A stretch of 64,000 nucleotides of DNA from Zhengitettix transpicula (Eukaryota; Arthropoda; Insecta; Orthoptera; Tetrigidae): assembly GCA_037074705.1 (NCBI GenBank), contig CM073596.1, positions 60,029,619-60,093,618 of the forward strand, given 5' to 3'. The notes under the pieces are model-generated. The model made no database searches. It was not told the origin of the DNA and saw only the letters and a program-made list of their open reading frames with translations. Position numbers and translations under genes: made by a program. Numbering within the stretch: the stretch's first letter is position 1; every line of letters starts with the position of its first letter. Shown here in pieces: positions 59,363-64,000 of the stretch.

Positions 59363-60545
59363 TCACCTTTCTTAAATTTTTACGTTTCCAATTGTCTGTA
59401 GAGTTTTTCTCGAACGCTGGTTGAAGCTAAACTGAAGGTAGACAGAAAATATGAGAAACACAACGATATGAAAAACAAAGGTGACACATTACAGAGAGTC
59501 TGCAGTGCAAAATTCATAGATATTGTTAATTGCTAATTGTAATAATCTTTGACAATTAAGGAATTTTATTTAACAGATTTTTGTCATATATAAAAAAAAA
59601 GTCGACCGTGGCTATGCTCGTAATTTGGTCATCTAAAATTTTTTCTCTGTGTTATTTTATTATGTTACTTGAAAATGTTTTAGTGATTTTTTTTGTTGGA
59701 GGTTGGCACGACAGTCGATGGCGTCTGTGAAATTAATACCACTTAACTTCTATAATGATCACCGTTCTCAGTACTCTACTACTGTCCGTCTCTCAGTGTG
59801 AAAGTAATTGTGGAACGTCTCTCCATTCCATAGCTTTTGCTCCGTACGCTACTGTCTTTGCTATCCCCCCCCCCCCCGGAAAACAATGAGGTGAAAAACC
59901 CAATTATGACAATTGTCAATGAAGATTCTAGTTTGAGTTAAATACATTCCTGTTTGTTCTTAATCACCAGCGATATGTTCAAGCGACTATTATGGCTTGT
60001 CCTATTTTTTTTTAATAAAATCTTCCTGCATAGTTTCCATCTGAAATTTTTTTTACAATTACCTTGGTTTCAGATGTAAATACCAGAACTACTGTATTAC
60101 TCATTTTTTAAAAAAATCTTTTTGTTTTAATTTTTATATATTGTGCGTCTACTTTCTTAGCGGCCCAGTTTAGTGTTCTTCTGTGCAAGCTGCGCAGGTA
60201 ATCACTTTATTTAAGTGCTTAGACGTTTGACAGAGTCAGATACTGTCGTGGATGTGCTTATTACGCGCTGTCTCGCATCCCCTCCACTCCTTTAATCTGC
60301 GCGTCACGTCCGCCGCAGTTGACGCGTGCTATAGTAGCTGTTTTTACCTATTGATTTGAAATTATTCACGAGTTTGAACAATTTAATTCAGGAAAGGACA
60401 GGGATTAGTCGCAGAATTTCTGCTTCGACGACGTGGGCAACGGGTTTACTTAATTATGTTCAGTTTCTCACGCAGTTAATGAAAGCGTCCGCAAATGTGG
60501 CTTACGATCAAGATCTGAACATCACAATATATAACAAGTACTTAC

Positions 60546-60722
60546 GTGTGCAAGACCTGGGCTCGTCCGAGGAGTCTTCGCAGTCGTGCCTCTGGTCGCA
60601 GTAACGATTAGCGTCTATGCAGATGGCACTCTTGTGGCACGTGAACTGAGAAGCTCGACAGGCCTTCGACGGCGGCTGGGACTGCGACGTGGCCATCAGC
60701 AGCAGAAGAACCAGGAACGCTC
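60546..60722 (-). CDS. Exon: end of signal peptide and first LDLa module
   Basis: The exon opens after the acceptor tctgtcgtcAG and reads AFLVLLLLMATSQSQ, the hydrophobic core and cleavage region of a signal peptide. Residues 21-57 form an LDLa module with six cysteines and the calcium-binding acidic run DCEDSSDE. It closes with the donor CACAC|GTAAGT in phase 1; the split codon gives SCTPCNRTYFG across the next junction. The Met within the leucine run (residue 9) could in principle start translation, but it would lose most of the hydrophobic core, so a start in an upstream exon is preferred. The upstream exon must end in phase 1. None was recognised up to 64 kb, so the true start is outside the window or unseen. 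Confidence 0.88.
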
Positions 60723-60788
60723 CTGACGACAGAAAACCACTATTACAACCTCTCTACCGTTGTAAGTCACATTTAAATATATATATGG

Positions 60789-61315
60789 ACTAGCTGGGTG
60801 CCAGGCGTTGCCCGGGTTGTCGTATATCCATAACCCCTGATTAGACTCCAATCTCGGTTGCTTTTGAGTTATTTTTATGTAACGCACTTTGACCCCTATA
60901 CCTATATACCGAAAGGGGTTGAACTCATTTACCCCGAAAAAGTATCTTTAGACAAATATATCGCCTGTTTTACCATGTTCCAATTTCCTCCCTCCCCCGC
61001 TACTGTGGGTTAATCGTCAAATTGATATATCATACTTAAACTGAGCGACATCCATAACCGCGGATTTGACTCCAATATCGGTTGTATTCGCGTTATTTTC
61101 TTTAAACGCCCCTCTACTCCAACCCGTAAAAGTGCTCCTTTTCCCTTGCTGTAAGGGGTTGAAATTGTACTTTCATAACATCGGTAGAAACACTATCAAT
61201 CTAATTACCCCTGAAAAATATTTATTCAACGCAAATAACGGCCGTATTTGCATGTTTCAAAATTTTTCCACCACCCCGTCCCTGGGGGTTAAATGGCAAT
61301 GTTGAATGTCTTAAT
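60789..61315 (+). repeat. Multi-unit element, head end, plus orientation
   Basis: It starts CTAGCTGGGTGCCAGGCGTT and GCCCGGGTTGTC and holds two units of about 230-255 bp with ATCTCGGTTG or ATATCGGTTG, AAGGGGTTGAA and TTTTACCATGTT-like blocks. It begins about 65 bp upstream of an exon acceptor. Confidence 0.75.
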
Positions 61316-61785
61316 TAAACTCTTATGGTTTTGCATAAACAGACGACACCGAGTCACAATTGTAGATAAATCGATGCCCGCTTTGTCGAAACTGAAGTTG
61401 TATTTCCCAATTTAATATTCACCTTTTTTTTTGTAACGTTGTTAATATAAGTTTTCTCTAAACTATTCTGATTTAGTATCCTATAAGATGAAAAACCGTC
61501 TTCCGTGTCACGAGATATAATTCCTCGTCCTCCCGACACTCTTAAATCTTGTCTGTCAGCGTTCATAAAAATCTCAGGACGTCCGTCGAGTTACCTCTTT
61601 ATTTTTACGCCTGTCGTTTGAAAGCGAATAAAAGACGTCAGTTATTTCAGTTAACCACCAACTTACTTCCATAAAAAAGCCGAAGTCTGGGTCAGCACAA
61701 AATATAATGATGAGAGTAAAGGGGTGGATGGAGCTTGTCTAGAATCAAGTCTTGGTTTTTCAATTTGTTAACGCACAAATTACTT

Positions 61786-61788
<3 letters not shown>

Positions 61789-61820
<32 letters not shown>
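61789..61820 (+). repeat. (AT)n microsatellite
   Basis: About 16 uninterrupted TA units. Similar runs lie at 12850, 15979 and 52025. Confidence 0.95.
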
Positions 61821-61824
<4 letters not shown>

Positions 61825-62029
61825 AAAGCTCAGTCACTCATTCCAATTAAAAATCTGATCTTGAGGTGAAGAGTTTTCGCCTTCAGGATCCCGTTCCTCC
61901 TGACATTACCATTGGTCAACTTCTACCTGCGTTGTAGCTCTGTGTTTAGTTCGCCTTATTATTAGCTTTATTATGAATTTGATTGTCGATTAAACAATAA
62001 AAATACACTGTGAGAGGTAAAACACGTCT

Positions 62030-62572
62030 ACTACCCCCCCCCCCCCAGGGATGTGGGTGGAAAATTTGAAAAATGCTCAAACGGCCGATATTTGCGTCGG
62101 GTAAATTTCCTTCGGCCTCAAGTGTTTCTCCCCATGCTTTTTGGTGTATAATTTCAATCCGTGGTAGGGGAGCACCTTTAGGGGTGGGGGTAGAAGATCG
62201 TTACATAAAAATAAAGCAAAAAACCACCGAGATTTGAGTCGATTAGGGGGCTACGGGTGTCGCCGAGTTTAACTATGACACTGAAATTGTCGTTCAACCC
62301 CCGAGAGACGAGATAGGGGGTGGAAAATTTTCAAACAGGCTCCTATATCGATATTTGCTTTGTTTAAATTTTTATTTTTCGGTTTCTTCTGTTTTTTTTC
62401 TGTGTATAATGTGAACTCATTTCAGAATGGTAGGGGAACACCCTTAGGGGAGGGGGTGCAGGGGCGTTATATAAAATAAAGCAAAAACAACCTAGATTGG
62501 AGTCGAATCCGGCGGGGCTATAGATGTCGCTGAGTTTAATTATTGCAATCCTGGCAACGCCGGAAACTAAGT
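62030..62572 (-). repeat. Multi-unit element, minus orientation
   Basis: Two units with CAAACGGCCGATATTTGCGTC, TGTGTATAATGTGAAC and CCTAGATTGGAGTCGAATCC end in AATCCTGGCAACGCCGG, the complement of the head. Confidence 0.75.
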
Positions 62573-62814
62573 CAGTACGTCATATTTACTGAAAAAAAAA
62601 AGAAATGCGTTTACGGAATAGCATAGACAGAGAATATAATGAATTATACTTTATATTCATAAATAAACAACGGCCAATTTTAAAGATGGATAAAATATAT
62701 TTATGTATGAAAAATTAAAGTACATTTCGCCGCTGGGTTTAAAACCTCTTTAACAAAATTTTTGATGGTCCCTTGACTACGGTGGCCGAAATACACAATT
62801 TATACTTATTTTTT

Positions 62815-63346
62815 TTAGGGTAACAGGCTACATGAGGGTAATCCACATGGTGGCAACTCCTCTCTTATAGGATAGGAAGGGATCTGAAAGGGGGGATGAT
62901 GCGGAAGGGTAGAGGAAGGTAGCCAAGGGTTGACTAGGGGCCCCTGGGCTGTAGTTTAAGGATCCTACCTGGCATTCGCCTAAAAGTAATGCAGGGAAAA
63001 CCCTAGGAAAAACCTGCATCAGGTAGGTCGGGCATTGGGTACTTGTCCCACGCCCTTCCGATAGCGGGAGAGGAGTTTGCTGTGGGGACGCAGCATTCCC
63101 TTCTCCGTGCCTCGACCAGTTTAGGAGGCAGCTGGCCGATTGTTCCAATGGGAACAGAGAACAACTCTTACCGTATGCCCAAGGTCTGTGACCCCGGAAG
63201 ATACACCTGTCAAAACAGGCCGAGGTGCCTCGGCTTGTGGGAACCTTAGTTCAAAAACGGAGAGAGGAGAAGGCATCCCCAATGGTAGCCCCTTCGTGTC
63301 TCTCCTACAAGGTTCTACCTGCGAGAGAATAGCCCTCGCAGGCCTT
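62815..63346 (-). repeat. Family A repeat, full-length reference copy
   Basis: 532 bp from GGGTAACAGGCTACATGAGG to CTGCGAGAGAATAGCCCTCG. The open frame from 63043 is intact, 68 codons. Confidence 0.9.
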
Positions 63347-64000
63347 CACACAATTTATACATTATATCTTATATATATTTTTGTCTATCAGATTTAATGG
63401 AGAGTTATTTAAAACTGTTGTGTTCGCTTGCTTTGATAAATTACTACTTATATTGAAATAAAATGAAAGCTGCTGATATATGAACAAATAATAAATTTAA
63501 TTTAAAATAATGCGCGCCTCGCACGATGGGGTTTAAAAAATATATGAGATAAAAAAAGCATATACTGATAACATTTCCCAGTTGTGCCTTGTATGGAACG
63601 TATAAAATGTGATGAAATAATAATTGGTGTTTATTTATTGGCGTTCGTATACCGGAAATTAATTCGGCCAATCAGAATTTATCTTTTTTAAAAACGTTGG
63701 ATGTCACAGGCTTCTAGAATCCTTGGTATAGGATCATGTGACCACATTTAATACAGTATGTTAGTAGCTTTGTTCACGATTTTTACTCTCTTCCCCCCCC
63801 CACCCCCCTAAACTGTATAATTCTGTAAGTCCCTGACCATGAATTACTGTCCTCTGTGGTTTAATCTTGGACTCTTTTCAACTTCTCTGCAAAAGTATTC
63901 ATAGCACACGGTTCGGATTTAATTCCAGTAGATTAGCTATTCCAGCGAAATAACAACCAAATGAACTGATAATCTTAATTATAGTTCCCCTGTAATGTTC

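Larger units (their letters stand above)
33878..60545. other. First visible intron, 26.7 kb, repeat-dense
   Basis: Main contents are: a Penelope-like remnant (34200-34690), family A copies (34690-35160, 36997-37545, 44200-44690, 50368-51268, 56312-56998, 58805-59362), 147-bp tandem units (35744-36063), a 1.34-kb fold-back (38287-39626), a non-LTR remnant (42330-42600), a small inverted-repeat element (43913-44162), multi-unit elements (46600-47205, 54020-54940), mariner-like ends (48538, 52594) and an inverted-repeat pair (51891-54016). In 39700-42300, 44940-46430, 48700-50360 and 59370-60540 I see no gene or element beyond simple repeats and homopolymers. Confidence 0.55.
1932..60722 (-). 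other. Gene model: LDLa-CUB multidomain type I membrane protein, 11 exons, 5' incomplete
   Basis: Eleven exons on the minus strand join with matching phases into one open frame of about 998 residues plus stop. Numbering from the first whole codon in the window, the order is: signal-peptide end (1-9), LDLa (21-57), CUB 1 (60 to about 185), CUB 2 (about 244-415), CUB 3 (about 420-590), two divergent CUB-like units (about 596-885), LDLa (899-933), membrane helix (about 942-964), eight arginines (965-972) and a short cytoplasmic tail. Such proteins are surface receptors or adhesion and endocytic co-receptors; the ligand cannot be read from sequence. Exons are GC-rich and introns AT-rich. Intron sizes, from the 5' side, are about 26.7, 10.3, 6.5, 0.55, 0.09, 2.7, 3.8, 1.05, 4.2 and 0.08 kb. 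The start codon exon is missing: the first exon opens inside the signal peptide. Insects have uncharacterised CUB/LDLa membrane proteins of this type, but I cannot name an orthologue securely. Confidence 0.88.
60723..64000. other. Upstream of the first visible exon
   Basis: It contains multi-unit repeats (60789-61315 plus, 62030-62572 minus), an (AT)n run (61789-61820) and a family A copy (62815-63346). From 63350 to 64000 the DNA is AT-rich with a C-rich run near 63793 and no recognised element. An ATG followed closely by GTAAGT on the minus strand near 61670 has the wrong phase for the known exon. No first exon or promoter was identified. Confidence 0.5.

Noticed and set aside
61660..61690. 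ATGGAA|GTAAGT on the minus strand as the missing first exon
   Set aside because: It ends in phase 0 or too short a codon run, whereas phase 1 is needed to join the 60722 acceptor; no hydrophobic start.

Overview
The window is nuclear DNA of an arthropod, most likely an insect with a large, AT-rich, repeat-rich genome. This rests on spliced, GC-rich exons with GT-AG junctions spread over tens of kilobases, long AT-rich introns, remnants of mariner, non-LTR and Penelope-like elements, and many microsatellites. I see no bacterial-type gene, rRNA or convincing tRNA. The species cannot be named from sequence alone.

One protein-coding gene is present, on the minus strand, running from about 60.7 kb to 1.9 kb. 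Eleven exons join in one open frame (60546-60722, 33741-33877, 23162-23453, 16304-16710, 15525-15752, 15162-15430, 12259-12486, 8307-8480, 6886-7252, 2357-2733, 1932-2274). They give about 998 residues of a type I membrane protein: the end of a signal peptide, an LDLa module, a long ectodomain of about five CUB or CUB-like units, a second LDLa module, a Cys-rich transmembrane helix, an eight-arginine stop-transfer run and a short tail ending EVIC. The initiator exon was not found. One intron (15431-15524) has a GC donor. I do not assign a gene symbol.

The rest is intronic or flanking DNA full of repeats. The commonest is a family of about 530 bp (called family A here), with 21 full or partial copies, an A-rich 3' end, and a small hairpin at the other end. 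Others are an element built of roughly 230-310 bp units with a GCCAGGCGTTGCCCGGG-type head (four loci), three degenerate 3' ends of non-LTR retrotransposons, an internally deleted mariner-type transposase, a small inverted-repeat element, a 1.34-kb fold-back with 410-bp arms, and several local tandem duplications.

The most unusual signal is a set of hammerhead-ribozyme-like motifs: CTGANGA, a spacer that is sometimes a clean hairpin, then GAAACGT(C/T), whose ACGT palindrome could form helix III between two molecules. They occur singly, as inverted pairs in fold-back units, next to a Penelope-like GIY-YIG remnant (34.2-34.7 kb), and 17 times on the minus strand of a 125-bp satellite at 17.0-19.1 kb. 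A second satellite of 41-bp units lies at 13.3-14.5 kb. Both satellites lie in introns of the CUB/LDLa gene.
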